From: Altericroceibacterium indicum
GTDB taxonomy: Bacteria; Pseudomonadota; Alphaproteobacteria; Sphingomonadales; Sphingomonadaceae
Assembly: GCF_009828105.1 (NCBI RefSeq)
Contig: NZ_WTYQ01000004.1
Span: forward strand, 186,001 to 250,000
Direction: 5' to 3'
DNA length: 64,000 nucleotides
Shown one piece after another: positions 15,017-24,338 of the stretch; position 1 is the first letter of the stretch; each line of letters starts with the position of its first letter. Position numbers and translations under genes: made by a program. The notes beneath the pieces were generated by a model. That model had not been told where the DNA came from, made no database searches, and saw nothing but the letters and a program-made list of their open reading frames with translations.

Positions 15017-17371
15017 TTGAAAAAGCACGTCTATCTGGTTGCCGCCAGTCTTGCTGCCATCGCCACTCCCGCCATGGCGCAGGATCAGTCTACCACCACC
15101 ACGGACGCCAATTCGGAGCCGGATTACGGCCAGATCGTGGTGACTGCGCAGAAGAGCTCTGAACTTCTGACCAAGGCTGCTGTGGCCGTTTCTGTGGTTT
15201 CGCAGGACTCGCTTGATCGCCAGAACATCACCACTGCAGAAAATCTCGTCAGCACCGCGCCTAACCTTCAGCTTAGCCAGAACGGCTTTTCCATTCGCGG
15301 TATCGGCTCCAACAACGCCTATAGCGGCTACTCCACTGTTGCGACCCAGATTGACGGGATTTACGAACCATCCGCACAGGTCCTGAAGCTTGGCCTGTTC
15401 GACCTGTCTTCGGTTGAAGTGCTGCGCGGCCCACAAGGTACGGTCTATGGCCGTAATGCCACGGCCGGTGTGGTGAACATCAATACCCGCGACCCGGGTA
15501 ACGATTTCGGCGTTGATGGCGATTTCCAATATGCCAGCAATGACAGTGTCCGCACCCGTCTCGCGGTTGATCTGCCGGTCACCGATGATTGGTCCCTGCG
15601 TTTTGCTGCGCTGCATGAAGTGGATGATGGCTATGAGCCCAAGCTCAATGCAGACGACAATTTCAGTAAGGCCAACACCACTGGCCTGCGCCTGACCAGC
15701 CTTGCGCATCTCACTTCCAATCTCGATTGGCGTGTTGCTGTTTCCTACGGCAAGAACAAGGGCACGATCCCGCTCACCTATCTGCGCAGCTACATCTATT
15801 ATCCCGATGCTGACCTTCAAACCGGCACTTTCGGCGATGGCGTACTGGTCAATGCACCAGATGACACGGTCAATCCTGGCTCGGAAACCATCAAGGATAA
15901 CCGTCAGGACATCACTTATTATGGTGCCCGTTCGCGTCTGACCTGGAATGCGACAGATAATCTGACGGCCACGCTGATTTCCGGTTACTCACAGGTTGAA
16001 GACGATGGCATGGACGCCGCCACTGGCGTGTATGACCAGCAGGGCATTGGTTTGAAAACCAAGACCTGGTCCAACGAACTGGACGTCAATTATGAGAACG
16101 GCCCGCTTTCGATCGTGGCTGGTGCTTATATCTATCAGGACAAGCAGGATTCCGGGCTACGTCTGATCCATGCTGGCAACACTGCGCCTTATCCGTTCAA
16201 TTCGGTCTATAATGCCGCTGGCGCTAATTATGCTGGCGAAGGCTTTGAAATTTCCACCATCAATGCAGTGGATGTGCTCACGAAGCCGAGCAATGTCGGC
16301 AGCCGTTCGCAGGCCCTGTTCGGTCAGATCAAGTATGAACTGACAGATTCTCTGCGTCTCACCGGCGGCATTCGCGCCACTTGGGATCAGGTTTACAATC
16401 AGAACATCCAGCTAGTCTGCTCGGGTGGAACAGTGACCCGGGCCAAAGCCAATGTGGAAAGCTGCCCCGTCGCGCAGATCGCCTTCACGGACGATACGAA
16501 CCGCGACAAGGCAACCTTCAGCAAGGTCAATTGGAAGCTTGGTGCAGAATATGACCTGACCCCGGACGTGCTTGGTTATGCTTCGGTGAGCACAGGCTAT
16601 CGTTCAGGTGGTCTGGAAGCCAGCACCAACCCTGAAGGCTTCACCGGATATAACCCGGAAACGGTCACCAATTATGAAGCCGGTCTGCGTGCAGATCTGC
16701 TTGATCGTCGGCTCTTTGTTGGCCTGACCGGCTATTGGATGGATTATAACGATCTGCAGGTTTCCAGTGTGATTGTTGATCCGCTTCAGGGCCCTGTCCC
16801 AGTGACGACCAATGCCGCCAAAGCGCGCATTCGCGGTGTCGAGCTGGAAACAACATTCCGTCCGACTTCGCAGGATCGCTTCACGGCCTATGTGTCATTC
16901 CTCGATACAGAGTTCCGTTCCTACCCCGATGGTCAGGACAGTCTCCATTCTGCCGACACGATGTATAACATCCTCGCTCCGGCAATCTTTGGCTATGCGA
17001 CAATCCCGTCAGCCACGGCCGATTTCACTGGTAACCGTCTGGCCAATGCACCGAAGTGGAGCGGCCGTTTCAGCTACGCCCATGATTTCTATCTCTTCAA
17101 CGGCGTGTTGACCCCATCGGTCGATTTCTATGTCCAGTCGAGCAATTATGGCGATGTGGCCAACTACCGGCAGAGCCGGAACGACAGCTACACCAAGACC
17201 GATTTGAACCTGACCTATGTGCCGGATAATTCTCCGATCACATTGACAGCCTTTGTCACCAATCTGGAAAATGACCGTCAGCCAACCAATGTCGTCACGA
17301 CATGGAGCTCAACGGTTGTGAACTACAAAGCACCCCGCATCTGGGGTGGCCGGATCGGTTTCAAGTTCTGA
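15017..17371 (+). CDS. TonB-dependent receptor of the sucrose-ester locus
   Basis: Complete receptor, 784 residues. TTG start at 15017 is supported by AGAGGA 7 nt upstream and an immediate signal peptide (MKKHVYLVAASLAAIATPAMAQ). TonB box YGQIVVTAQKSSELL, plug motifs SIRGIGSNNAYSG and LRGPQGTVYGRNATAGVVNI, barrel end IGFKF. It is followed by a terminator-like hairpin and then three exported hydrolases on the same strand. Two LacI-type operators upstream match those of the minus-strand sucrose genes. The likely ligand is therefore sucrose or an acylated sucrose, as with SuxA-type receptors of plant-associated bacteria; this is inferred from regulation and context. Confidence 0.95.
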   Translation: MKKHVYLVAASLAAIATPAMAQDQSTTTTDANSEPDYGQIVVTAQKSSELLTKAAVAVSVVSQDSLDRQNITTAENLVSTAPNLQLSQNGFSIRGIGSNNAYSGYSTVATQIDGIYEPSAQVLKLGLFDLSSVEVLRGPQGTVYGRNATAGVVNINTRDPGNDFGVDGDFQYASNDSVRTRLAVDLPVTDDWSLRFAALHEVDDGYEPKLNADDNFSKANTTGLRLTSLAHLTSNLDWRVAVSYGKNKGTIPLTYLRSYIYYPDADLQTGTFGDGVLVNAPDDTVNPGSETIKDNRQDITYYGARSRLTWNATDNLTATLISGYSQVEDDGMDAATGVYDQQGIGLKTKTWSNELDVNYENGPLSIVAGAYIYQDKQDSGLRLIHAGNTAPYPFNSVYNAAGANYAGEGFEISTINAVDVLTKPSNVGSRSQALFGQIKYELTDSLRLTGGIRATWDQVYNQNIQLVCSGGTVTRAKANVESCPVAQIAFTDDTNRDKATFSKVNWKLGAEYDLTPDVLGYASVSTGYRSGGLEASTNPEGFTGYNPETVTNYEAGLRADLLDRRLFVGLTGYWMDYNDLQVSSVIVDPLQGPVPVTTNAAKARIRGVELETTFRPTSQDRFTAYVSFLDTEFRSYPDGQDSLHSADTMYNILAPAIFGYATIPSATADFTGNRLANAPKWSGRFSYAHDFYLFNGVLTPSVDFYVQSSNYGDVANYRQSRNDSYTKTDLNLTYVPDNSPITLTAFVTNLENDRQPTNVVTTWSSTVVNYKAPRIWGGRIGFKF

Positions 17372-17383
17372 TCGACAATGATG

Positions 17384-17413
17384 AACGGGCGGGGGAAACT
17401 CCGCCCGTTTCTA
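17384..17413 (+). terminator. Weak terminator or attenuator after TBDR
   Basis: AACGGGCGG (17384-17392) pairs with CCGCCCGTT (17401-17409), followed by TCTATCT. The T-tract is poor, so partial termination is likely; the downstream hydrolase genes can still be read from the TBDR promoter. Confidence 0.65.
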
Positions 17414-17502
17414 TCTCTCCATTGGTGATGCCGGTGAACGCGGTCGGTGGCAGGAATGGGGAGCTGCTAATTTGATGGTGCGTTTTTTCAGGGAGAGACA
17501 GG

Positions 17503-18879
17503 ATGCGAGCGCTGCGGTGGACAGTTATGGCCCTTGTTTTGGCATTTCAGGCCTCGATATGTTCCGCTCAGGCTCCTTTAGGTTCTTCTCAGGTGTCGTT
17601 GCAGGCAGGTGCCGCAAAGCTCGATATTACGCCGGACAAGAAGGACTGGCCGCCTCATATTGAAGGCGTACTTGACCCGGTTCATGTCCGCGCATTGGTG
17701 CTGGATGATGGTAAGACCCGTGCGGCAATGGTCACGGTGGATTCCGTCGCGCTGACGACTGAAAGCTGGGATCATATTACCGCAGCAGCAGAGCGTGAAC
17801 TGCATATTCCACGCAAGCAATTCCTCCTCTCAGCGTCTCATTCGCACAGCGCATTTTTCAAGGGTGAAGCGTTTGAAAAACAGGTACTTACAGCGCTCCG
17901 CGAAGCGGCTGTAAAGCTGGAGCCTGCTACTGTCAGCTATGGCACCGGGCGGTCCTATATCAACGTCAATCGCAACATGGTGGACAAGCAAAGTCACCAA
18001 TGGCGTGAAGGCCCTAACTATGATGGTCCATCAGATAAAACCGTCGCTGTACTGCGTTTTTCTAACATTGATGGCACCCCTATAGCGGTCTATTATAATT
18101 ACGCTGTGCATGGCGTCGTGACTGGAATGTTGGATCAGTTCAGCGGCGATATTCCAGGCGTCACTTCCGATTACATTGAAAATGCACTGGGGGATGATGC
18201 CGTCGCGCTGTGGTCCATGGGAGCGGCAGGCGATCAGAACCCTATTTTCTTTCAGCAAACATATGATTTACGGGCCATTCGTGTCGCAAACTTCGCCAAA
18301 AAAGGTGAAGACATCAGCAACTCTATGCCTCCGGGCGGACAGGGGCTGAATAAGAATAATCCCGTTATCGCCAAGTTATTTGACCAGCAAAAACAGATGG
18401 TTAACACATATGGTCAAATGCTTGGCGAAGAAGTTCTCCATGTTTTGCGCGCTAATATGGAGCGGCCACAAGCCAGCGCTGATCTTGAAGGCGTGCAGGA
18501 AAGCGTAACCTGTCCGGGAAGAACCCGTACAGACAGTGGCAGGGCAGGGCACCCTGGCACCTATGTGGATGGCAAACCCGTTGATATCCGCCTTGGCGTG
18601 CTGCGCATTGGCGATACTATTATCGGCGCAGTCGATGCTGAGTTGTTCACAATGATCGGGCAGCGTTTCAAACGAGAGTCGCCCTATAAGCATACAATTC
18701 TGGCGACATTGACCAACGGCGCGTCTTCATCAGGATATATCCCTGATGAAGCTGCTTTCGGCTATAACACCTTTGAAGTGCTGTCTTCAAAAGTGAAGCC
18801 AGGCTGTGCAGAAGGCGCTATCGTGAACGGGTTGCTCGATCTGATCAACGAGACCGACCAGATGGAAAGGGCGGATTAA
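17503..18879 (+). CDS. Secreted neutral/alkaline ceramidase-like hydrolase
   Basis: Protein of 458 residues with a Sec signal (LVLAFQASICSAQ) and the N-terminal catalytic domain of the neutral/alkaline non-lysosomal ceramidase family: AGAAKLDITP at the start, LSASHSHSA (His113, His115 as metal ligands), YNYAVHGVV (His203) and GAAGDQNP. In true ceramidases these coordinate zinc and cleave an amide. Many bacterial homologues of this length lack the C-terminal Ig-like domain and have unknown substrates. Start ATG 17503 follows GGGAGAGACAGG. The next gene starts 1 nt after its stop. In this locus, ester or amide cleavage of an acylated sugar is more plausible than ceramide turnover, but this is inference. 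Confidence 0.85.
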   Translation: MRALRWTVMALVLAFQASICSAQAPLGSSQVSLQAGAAKLDITPDKKDWPPHIEGVLDPVHVRALVLDDGKTRAAMVTVDSVALTTESWDHITAAAERELHIPRKQFLLSASHSHSAFFKGEAFEKQVLTALREAAVKLEPATVSYGTGRSYINVNRNMVDKQSHQWREGPNYDGPSDKTVAVLRFSNIDGTPIAVYYNYAVHGVVTGMLDQFSGDIPGVTSDYIENALGDDAVALWSMGAAGDQNPIFFQQTYDLRAIRVANFAKKGEDISNSMPPGGQGLNKNNPVIAKLFDQQKQMVNTYGQMLGEEVLHVLRANMERPQASADLEGVQESVTCPGRTRTDSGRAGHPGTYVDGKPVDIRLGVLRIGDTIIGAVDAELFTMIGQRFKRESPYKHTILATLTNGASSSGYIPDEAAFGYNTFEVLSSKVKPGCAEGAIVNGLLDLINETDQMERAD

Positions 18880-18880
18880 T

Positions 18881-19879
18881 ATGGGTGATAGTGTGAAAGA
18901 TATAGCGCCGATTGGCCGGCGCAATTTCTTGCTCGCAAGCGGCATGGCTGCTGCTGTTGCCGGGGCAACGTTGAAACCAGCCAAGGCTTTTGCACAGATC
19001 ACGCCGCAAGATGCACTCGCCACATGGAAGGCCACGCCTTCAATTACGTTATGGCCCAAAGGTACACCGGAAAGTGGCTTCTCTGCGAAGGAATTGCCTA
19101 AGGACTGGCCTGCCACTTTCCTGCGCAACGTCGATATGCCCGTGCTGCGCGTCTTCCGTCCAGAGAAGCCGAATGGGCGTGCTCTGCTGGTTATGCCTGG
19201 TGGTGCCTACACTTTTGTTTCCATTGACAATGAAGGCGTGCAGATCGCGCGCAGGATGAATGCGCTGGGCTATACGGTGTTCGTGCTGCTGTATCGCCTG
19301 CCGGGCGAAGGGTGGACCCATCGCGAAAACGTGCCTTTACAAGATGCCCAGCGAGCCATGCGGATTATTCGTGAGCGGGCTGCATCCTATCAGTGCGATC
19401 CTGAACATATCTATGCTGTCGGATTTTCCGCTGGTGGCCATCTCGCCGCCACTTTGGTGACGGCTTTTGACGAGCAGGTCTATACCCCCCGAGACAGTGC
19501 AGATGCGCTCACGGCGCGCCCACGGGCGGCGGGTTTGATTTACCCCGTTATCAGTCAGGTCGAAGGTATTGGCCATGCGGAAAGCACGCAGCGCTTGTTA
19601 GGGGAGCACCCGACAATGGAAGCCACCAATAGGCGCTCACCGGCCTATCACGTCACAGCGCAAACCCCGCCTTGCTTCCTGGTTCATGCGCTGGATGATC
19701 CTGCCGTTCCGCCGGAAAACAGCATTATGATGCTTCAGGCACTGCGAACGGCTGATCGCCCGTGTGAAGCACATTTCTTTGAAGAAGGTGGGCATGGTTT
19801 TGGACCGAGTCAGCCTGAATTGCCAGCCAGTGAGTGGATTGATTTATTTGGCCGCTGGCTCAATCGTCACGCTGCATAA
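18881..19879 (+). CDS. Tat-exported alpha/beta hydrolase (acetylxylan-esterase-like)
   Basis: Esterase of 332 residues with a twin-arginine signal (PIGRRNFLLASGMAAAVAGA, cleavage near AFAQ). Alpha/beta-hydrolase features: LVMPGGAYTF oxyanion loop, AVGFSAGGHLA nucleophile elbow with Ser183, HALDDPAVP (Asp272 or 273) and EEGGHGFG (His305). It belongs to the group often annotated as xylan esterase or acetylhydrolase, which removes acetyl or small acyl groups from sugars. GGAAAGGGCGG lies upstream; the gene abuts the ceramidase-like gene (1 nt) and precedes a second esterase by 18 nt. A Tat signal implies cytoplasmic folding before export. Confidence 0.88.
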   Translation: MGDSVKDIAPIGRRNFLLASGMAAAVAGATLKPAKAFAQITPQDALATWKATPSITLWPKGTPESGFSAKELPKDWPATFLRNVDMPVLRVFRPEKPNGRALLVMPGGAYTFVSIDNEGVQIARRMNALGYTVFVLLYRLPGEGWTHRENVPLQDAQRAMRIIRERAASYQCDPEHIYAVGFSAGGHLAATLVTAFDEQVYTPRDSADALTARPRAAGLIYPVISQVEGIGHAESTQRLLGEHPTMEATNRRSPAYHVTAQTPPCFLVHALDDPAVPPENSIMMLQALRTADRPCEAHFFEEGGHGFGPSQPELPASEWIDLFGRWLNRHAA

Positions 19880-19897
19880 AAGAAGAGGGATAGGATT

Positions 19898-20983
19898 ATG
19901 GCAGGAATAAACCGACGGGATTTTGCCAGGCTGGGCGGTGCTGCTCTGGCTGGCGCTATGGCAGTGCGTGGTGGCGTGGGCTTTGCTGCGACGGCCTCTG
20001 ATACGCCTGATCAGGCTCTGGCTCTCAAGCATGTCGCGCCTGAACTGCGCCCAGCGGCACAAGCCGTGCTGGATTCCATCAAGGGCATGAAGCCTTTTTC
20101 GAATGAAACGCTTCCAGCAATGCGGCCTAATGGCGGAATTGGCGCTCTGCCCGTACAGGACGATATTCCAGTTCAGAAGCAGGTCGCTCCCGGTATGCCC
20201 GGCCAGCCTGATGTGACAGTTTATATTATCAATGCGAGTGAAGGCGCGTCCCGCCCGGCCATTTTACATACTCATGGGGGTGGCTTCATCCTTGGTGCGG
20301 CGAAATGGGAAGTAGGCTATTTGCAAAATATCGCCCGTGAACTCGATTGTGTCATCGTCACGGTGGAATATCGCCTTGCACCAGAAACGCGATATACAGG
20401 TTCGATCGAAGACAATTACGCTGGCCTTCGCTATCTCTATAAGAATGCGGCATCCCTTGGGGTAGACAGCAGCCGGATTGCGCTTTTGGGTGAAAGCGCG
20501 GGTGGTGGCCATGCCGCCCTGCTGGCTCTGGTGGCCCGTGATCGCGGCGAAATTCCACTGGCAGCGCAAATTCTCGTTTACCCGATGCTGGATGATCGGA
20601 CAGGTTCAACTCGGCAATTGCCGCCGTATATCGGTGTTGTCGGCTGGGACCCGCGCGCAAACAAATTTGGCTGGAAGAGCTTTCTCGGGACAGAGCCGGG
20701 CGCATCCAATGTTCCTGCGGCTGCTGTGCCAGCGCGGCGAAATGACCTTTCCGGTCTGCCACCGACCTTTATCGGTGTAGGCGGAGTCGATTTGTTTGTA
20801 GATGAAGATATCGAATATGGTCGTCATCTCACTGAAGCCGGTGTGCCAACCGAATTGCTGGTGTTGCCCGGTGCTTTCCACGGATTTGACCGCGTTGCGC
20901 CTGATACGGGTTTGGCGAAGGAATTTACCCGAGCCAAAATGAACGCGGTGCGCCGCGCATTCGGTCAACCACTCAAAATATGA
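19898..20983 (+). CDS. Tat-exported esterase, hormone-sensitive-lipase (GDXG) family
   Basis: Carboxylesterase of 361 residues. Twin-arginine signal NRRDFARLGGAALAGAM. HSL-family marks are clear: HTHGGGF (residues 125-130, oxyanion hole), VEYRLAPE, LLGESAGGGHAALL with Ser200, GVGGVDLFVDE for the acid and GAFHGFDRV for the His. Last gene of the plus-strand set, 18 nt after the previous esterase, and followed at once by a 16-bp terminator. Together with its neighbours it gives three different exported hydrolases behind one TBDR, consistent with a substrate carrying several kinds of acyl group. Confidence 0.9.
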   Translation: MAGINRRDFARLGGAALAGAMAVRGGVGFAATASDTPDQALALKHVAPELRPAAQAVLDSIKGMKPFSNETLPAMRPNGGIGALPVQDDIPVQKQVAPGMPGQPDVTVYIINASEGASRPAILHTHGGGFILGAAKWEVGYLQNIARELDCVIVTVEYRLAPETRYTGSIEDNYAGLRYLYKNAASLGVDSSRIALLGESAGGGHAALLALVARDRGEIPLAAQILVYPMLDDRTGSTRQLPPYIGVVGWDPRANKFGWKSFLGTEPGASNVPAAAVPARRNDLSGLPPTFIGVGGVDLFVDEDIEYGRHLTEAGVPTELLVLPGAFHGFDRVAPDTGLAKEFTRAKMNAVRRAFGQPLKI

Positions 20984-20987
20984 TCGG

Positions 20988-21030
20988 AAAGGCCGCATTG
21001 CAGGTGAACCACTGCAATGCGGCCTTTCAA
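20988..21030. terminator. Terminator between convergent operons
   Basis: AAAGGCCGCATTGCAG (20988-21003) pairs over all 16 bp with CTGCAATGCGGCCTTT (21012-21027), loop of 8 nt. T-rich on the plus side and A-rich before the stem, so it can stop transcription from both directions between the plus-strand esterases and the minus-strand fructokinase. Confidence 0.9.
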
Positions 21031-21930
21031 TTATTGGGAAAGTGCATCCAGGGCGAGCGCCACTGTGCCCATGGGGCCGGCATTGTCCCCGAGTTCAGGC
21101 GCGACGATAATCGTATCGATCGTTTCTGGGGTTGCGAAAGGCAGGTAGCCGGCAAGGCGTTCCACTGTGAGTTGGCGCACTTTGGGCAGAAGCTTCGCTC
21201 GGCCCATTCCTACACCGCCACCAATCAAAATGCGCTGAACTGAACAGGTGAGTAGCAGGTTTACGGCCATTTCAGAGATGTCCGATGCCACATAAGTCCA
21301 GCGTGGATCATCTTCGCCTACCGTGGCCGGGTCACAACCGAACCGTGCTGCCAGTGCTGGCCCGCTGACCAATCCTTCAAGGCAGTCACCATGAAAGGGG
21401 CAGGCTCCACCAAATTGGTCTTCAGCTACGCGGCGGATACGCATATGCCCGATTTCCGGATGCATGGCACCATGGACTGGTGCGCCGTTGACAATTAACC
21501 CACCGCCGACGCCGGTTCCGATGGTTATATAGCACAGGCTGCTGCAATTGCGTCCAGCGCCCCAGCAATATTCAGCCAAACCCGCTCCGTTCACATCGGT
21601 GTCGATGGCGAATGGACAGGTCAGCCCGCCACTCAGTGTCGTGGTGATTTCAGCACCTTCCCAGCCCGGTTTCGGGGTCGGCAGCATCTTTCCAAAGCCT
21701 GCCGCGGCTTTATTGAGCTGCAAAGGTCCAAAAGAAGCAATTCCCAGTGCATCGAGCGATGCTTCTCTGTTCCAGTTTCGCAACTGAGCAGACAGCAGTG
21801 GTAAGGTTTCACTTGGCGAACGGGTTGGAAAGGTTGCACGTTCGAGAATGCTTTCTCCATCAGAGAGAATGGCAATTGATTTGGTCCCGCCCAGTTCGAT
21901 GCCGCCCAAGCGCAGTGCTTTGCCTGTCAT
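21031..21930 (-). CDS. ROK-family fructokinase
   Basis: Sugar kinase of 299 residues. ATP-binding GGIELGGTKSIAIL at the N-terminus, sugar-binding FAIDTDVNGAGLAEYCWGAG, YITIGTGVGGGLIVNG, catalytic-region PEIGHMRI, and the ROK zinc site CPFHGDCLEG. This form, with the ELGGTK start, matches bacterial fructokinases (EC 2.7.1.4) more than glucokinases. It lies 26 nt after the GH68 gene and is the last gene of the minus-strand set. Role: phosphorylates fructose freed from sucrose by the GH68 enzyme in the cytoplasm. Confidence 0.88.
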   Translation of the reverse strand: MTGKALRLGGIELGGTKSIAILSDGESILERATFPTRSPSETLPLLSAQLRNWNREASLDALGIASFGPLQLNKAAAGFGKMLPTPKPGWEGAEITTTLSGGLTCPFAIDTDVNGAGLAEYCWGAGRNCSSLCYITIGTGVGGGLIVNGAPVHGAMHPEIGHMRIRRVAEDQFGGACPFHGDCLEGLVSGPALAARFGCDPATVGEDDPRWTYVASDISEMAVNLLLTCSVQRILIGGGVGMGRAKLLPKVRQLTVERLAGYLPFATPETIDTIIVAPELGDNAGPMGTVALALDALSQ

Positions 21931-21956
21931 GTTCCTTGTCCTTGCTGTGCCACAGT

Positions 21957-23138
21957 TTACTTGATCAGACCTGCACGGTCTCCGTCCAGCCAGAGTTGAA
22001 TATCTGGAGCAAAAGTGCCGCCAAAGCGCCTTTCACCATCTGCCAGTTCAACCGGCCCCCACTGATCGGCAAAGCTGGTGACTTTAAGGTCAGGCATCAC
22101 AAGCCAGCTATAGGCTTGCTTTGGCGCATCCAGCGGATTGGCAAAGACCAAACCTGAACCGTTCACAGGCTTCCAATCGCCGGTAAGGGCGGATGCTACC
22201 ATGCCATATAGTCCGGTTGGGCCGGTTGGGCCTTCCGGGTTGAAGACATGGGCCTGCGTAGACCAGAAGAGGTAATAAAGGCCTTTATGGAGCACCACAT
22301 GCGGGCGTTCCAATTCATTGTTGAGTTCATCGGCACTTACCAGTGGTGGCATGACGTGCCATTCGTCGCGTGACGGATCGTCACAGAAGGCTGCGCCGAC
22401 GACCCCGTTGAAAGCGGAATGGGAAAACGCCTTGGAAGCAGCAAAGAACAGATAGTGGCGGCCGGTTGCCGGATCGAAGAAATAGCCCGGGTCCCGGAAA
22501 GCTTTGATCGTTCCGATCTTACCGTTTCCGGCATCGCTCGGCATATACCAATCCGGTTTTAAAGGAATGACTTCTGTCAAATCACGCCAGTTTTCAAAGT
22601 GGTAGCCAGTATCATCTTTCACCAATGTCGCGCGTGTGCTGAACATGCGCTGGGTGAATGTGATGACACTTTCTCCACGAAGGCCGGTTGCGGTGAAATA
22701 GAGAACCAATGTCCTGCGGTCAGCGCCAAGGACAGCCGAACCAGACCATTCGCGGCTTCCGGGGGAGAAGCCATCCGGCATCAGTGGCCCGAGATTTATC
22801 CATTCTTTGCCTTTGCGGAGGAGCAAGTAAATACGTGCATGGCCATGACGTTCTTCCGGATCGTCAAAGCGGGGCGCAGCAAGCGCCATCCACAGAACTT
22901 CATCATGAGAAATGAGGGAAGGGTGCCCATCGGCATCCTGAACAGGCCAAGCATCCCAAATATCTATTTTATTACCCACAGCACTGAAATCGTCTGGGCC
23001 AAAAGCAGGAGCCGTTTCGATACTATCTGAGTTGATTGCGCGAATATGGCCGGCAGTCCAATGTGATGGTGCAGTTACGTTGGTGAGAGCTTTTTCAGGC
23101 TGGGCATTCTGTGACATCAAAGTAGAAAACGCTTTCAT
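21957..23138 (-). CDS. Glycoside hydrolase family 68 (sucrase/levansucrase type)
   Basis: Five-bladed beta-propeller enzyme, 393 residues, cleaving sucrose by a fructosyl-enzyme intermediate. GH68 motifs: DIWDAWPVQD with nucleophile Asp62, REWSGSAVL, AFRDPGYFF with transition-state Asp216, and NNELERPHVV with acid/base Glu277. There is no N-terminal signal peptide (start MKAFSTLMSQNAQ), so it is cytoplasmic or leaves by a non-classical route as known for Zymomonas LevU and InvB. With an MFS carrier and fructokinase alongside, cytoplasmic sucrose hydrolysis is the simpler reading; levan synthesis is possible. No clear Shine-Dalgarno before either Met1 or Met8. A LacI-type operator lies 100 bp upstream. 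Confidence 0.93.
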   Translation of the reverse strand: MKAFSTLMSQNAQPEKALTNVTAPSHWTAGHIRAINSDSIETAPAFGPDDFSAVGNKIDIWDAWPVQDADGHPSLISHDEVLWMALAAPRFDDPEERHGHARIYLLLRKGKEWINLGPLMPDGFSPGSREWSGSAVLGADRRTLVLYFTATGLRGESVITFTQRMFSTRATLVKDDTGYHFENWRDLTEVIPLKPDWYMPSDAGNGKIGTIKAFRDPGYFFDPATGRHYLFFAASKAFSHSAFNGVVGAAFCDDPSRDEWHVMPPLVSADELNNELERPHVVLHKGLYYLFWSTQAHVFNPEGPTGPTGLYGMVASALTGDWKPVNGSGLVFANPLDAPKQAYSWLVMPDLKVTSFADQWGPVELADGERRFGGTFAPDIQLWLDGDRAGLIK

Positions 23139-23237
23139 GCTGAAGGGAGCAGCCTCTGGCGCGACATCTTTTGCGCTATCAGCCCGTGCCTCCCAAATTT
23201 ATTATGTTCTTTCTTCTATGCAAAAAACGCCCGTTGC

Positions 23238-23249
23238 ACAATCGATTGC
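23238..23249. promoter_or_regulatory. LacI-type operator copy 3
   Basis: Minus-strand GCAATCGATTGT, one base off the exact palindrome, with the core CAATCGATTG intact. It lies between the LacI stop (23289) and the GH68 start (23138), so GH68 and fructokinase likely have their own regulated promoter inside the larger gene set. Confidence 0.72.
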
Positions 23250-23288
23250 AAAGACAATTCTGCTTTCTTTTATCACAGAGGCCCAGCC

Positions 23289-24296
23289 CTAAGTGGATGC
23301 GCGCTGAATCAATTCGGGGTTGAGCACGATGGACCCGGTCGGCGCGCCATTGATGCGTGCTAGCAAGCATTCCACGAGATGTTTCGCACCTGAAGTGATG
23401 TCCTGCCTTATAGTGGTCAATGTGGGGACACTGGTTTGCGCTAATAACAAGTCATCAAAACCAATCACGCGGACATCGTTTGGTACGGAAAGGCCCCGTC
23501 CAACCAGTACTTGTATAGCGGTGAGTGCTATCAGGTCAGAGCCTGCAAAGATGCCATCCGGCATTTCGTCAGTACTGTCGAGAAAAGCCGCAATATCGGT
23601 CCCGCTCAACTCTGCCGCGAGGTGGGTCGGGGTTTCAACCAGGCTAACATCCTTGCCGGACTGCTTAACGGCTTCTTTTGCACCATCAAGGCGCAGGGCC
23701 ATTTCGATGGCTTGGGTATTTCCGCAAAAGGCCAGTTTCTTGCAGCCTTTATCAATCAGATGGGACGCTGCCAGCATTCCACCGAGGAAGTTATCCGTTC
23801 CCACTGAGCAATGTATCTGCCCTTGCGCGAAAGCCCCCCAGGCAACCATCGGGAGGTAACTCTGGGCTACACGGTCAAGAGTTTTGGACTGGTTGGATTG
23901 TCCGATGATGATGTAGCCATCCACCCGATCAGAATCGATCATGCGGTTCAGCCAATCATCAGTATCCGGAATAATCCGCGATAATACGAGATCAAAACCC
24001 TTCTCGGTCAGTTCATCGGCCAGCGCGCCAATCAAGGTCATGAAAAAAGGGTCAGAGATATGCTGGGTTTTATCATGGCCCAGAGGAATGACGACGCCGA
24101 TCGCACCCTTCTTCTGCATCCGCAGATTGCGCGCTATTGAACTGGGACGAAATCCATGATCGGCTGCCAGTTTGCGGATTTTCTCAGCAGTTTTCGAATT
24201 GACGACATCTTTGCCAGCCAGTGCGCGGGACACAGTAGCACCGGATACACCAGCTAACTTAGCCAGATCGTATATGGTGCGTATTTTCTCGGCCAA
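23289..24296 (-). CDS. LacI-family transcriptional regulator
   Basis: Repressor of 335 residues. N-terminal HTH TIYDLAKLAGVSGATVSRAL, then the hinge region PSSIARNLRMQKKGAIGVV and a periplasmic-binding-protein-like sugar domain (GYIIIGQS, GIFAGSDLIALTAIQVL, VRVIGFDD, TTIRQDI). The Ser-Gly-Ala-Thr-Val-Ser recognition helix and hinge fit binding of a palindrome with a central CpG. It sits inside the sucrose gene set, 86 nt after the MFS gene, and is the obvious candidate to bind the four CAATCGATTG sites (14606, 14819, 23238, 27598). Inducer probably sucrose, fructose or a phosphate of it. Confidence 0.93.
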   Translation of the reverse strand: MAEKIRTIYDLAKLAGVSGATVSRALAGKDVVNSKTAEKIRKLAADHGFRPSSIARNLRMQKKGAIGVVIPLGHDKTQHISDPFFMTLIGALADELTEKGFDLVLSRIIPDTDDWLNRMIDSDRVDGYIIIGQSNQSKTLDRVAQSYLPMVAWGAFAQGQIHCSVGTDNFLGGMLAASHLIDKGCKKLAFCGNTQAIEMALRLDGAKEAVKQSGKDVSLVETPTHLAAELSGTDIAAFLDSTDEMPDGIFAGSDLIALTAIQVLVGRGLSVPNDVRVIGFDDLLLAQTSVPTLTTIRQDITSGAKHLVECLLARINGAPTGSIVLNPELIQRAST

Positions 24297-24338
24297 ACTA
24301 ACATCTCTCTCTTATTGCAGCCTTACAAGCCATGGAAC

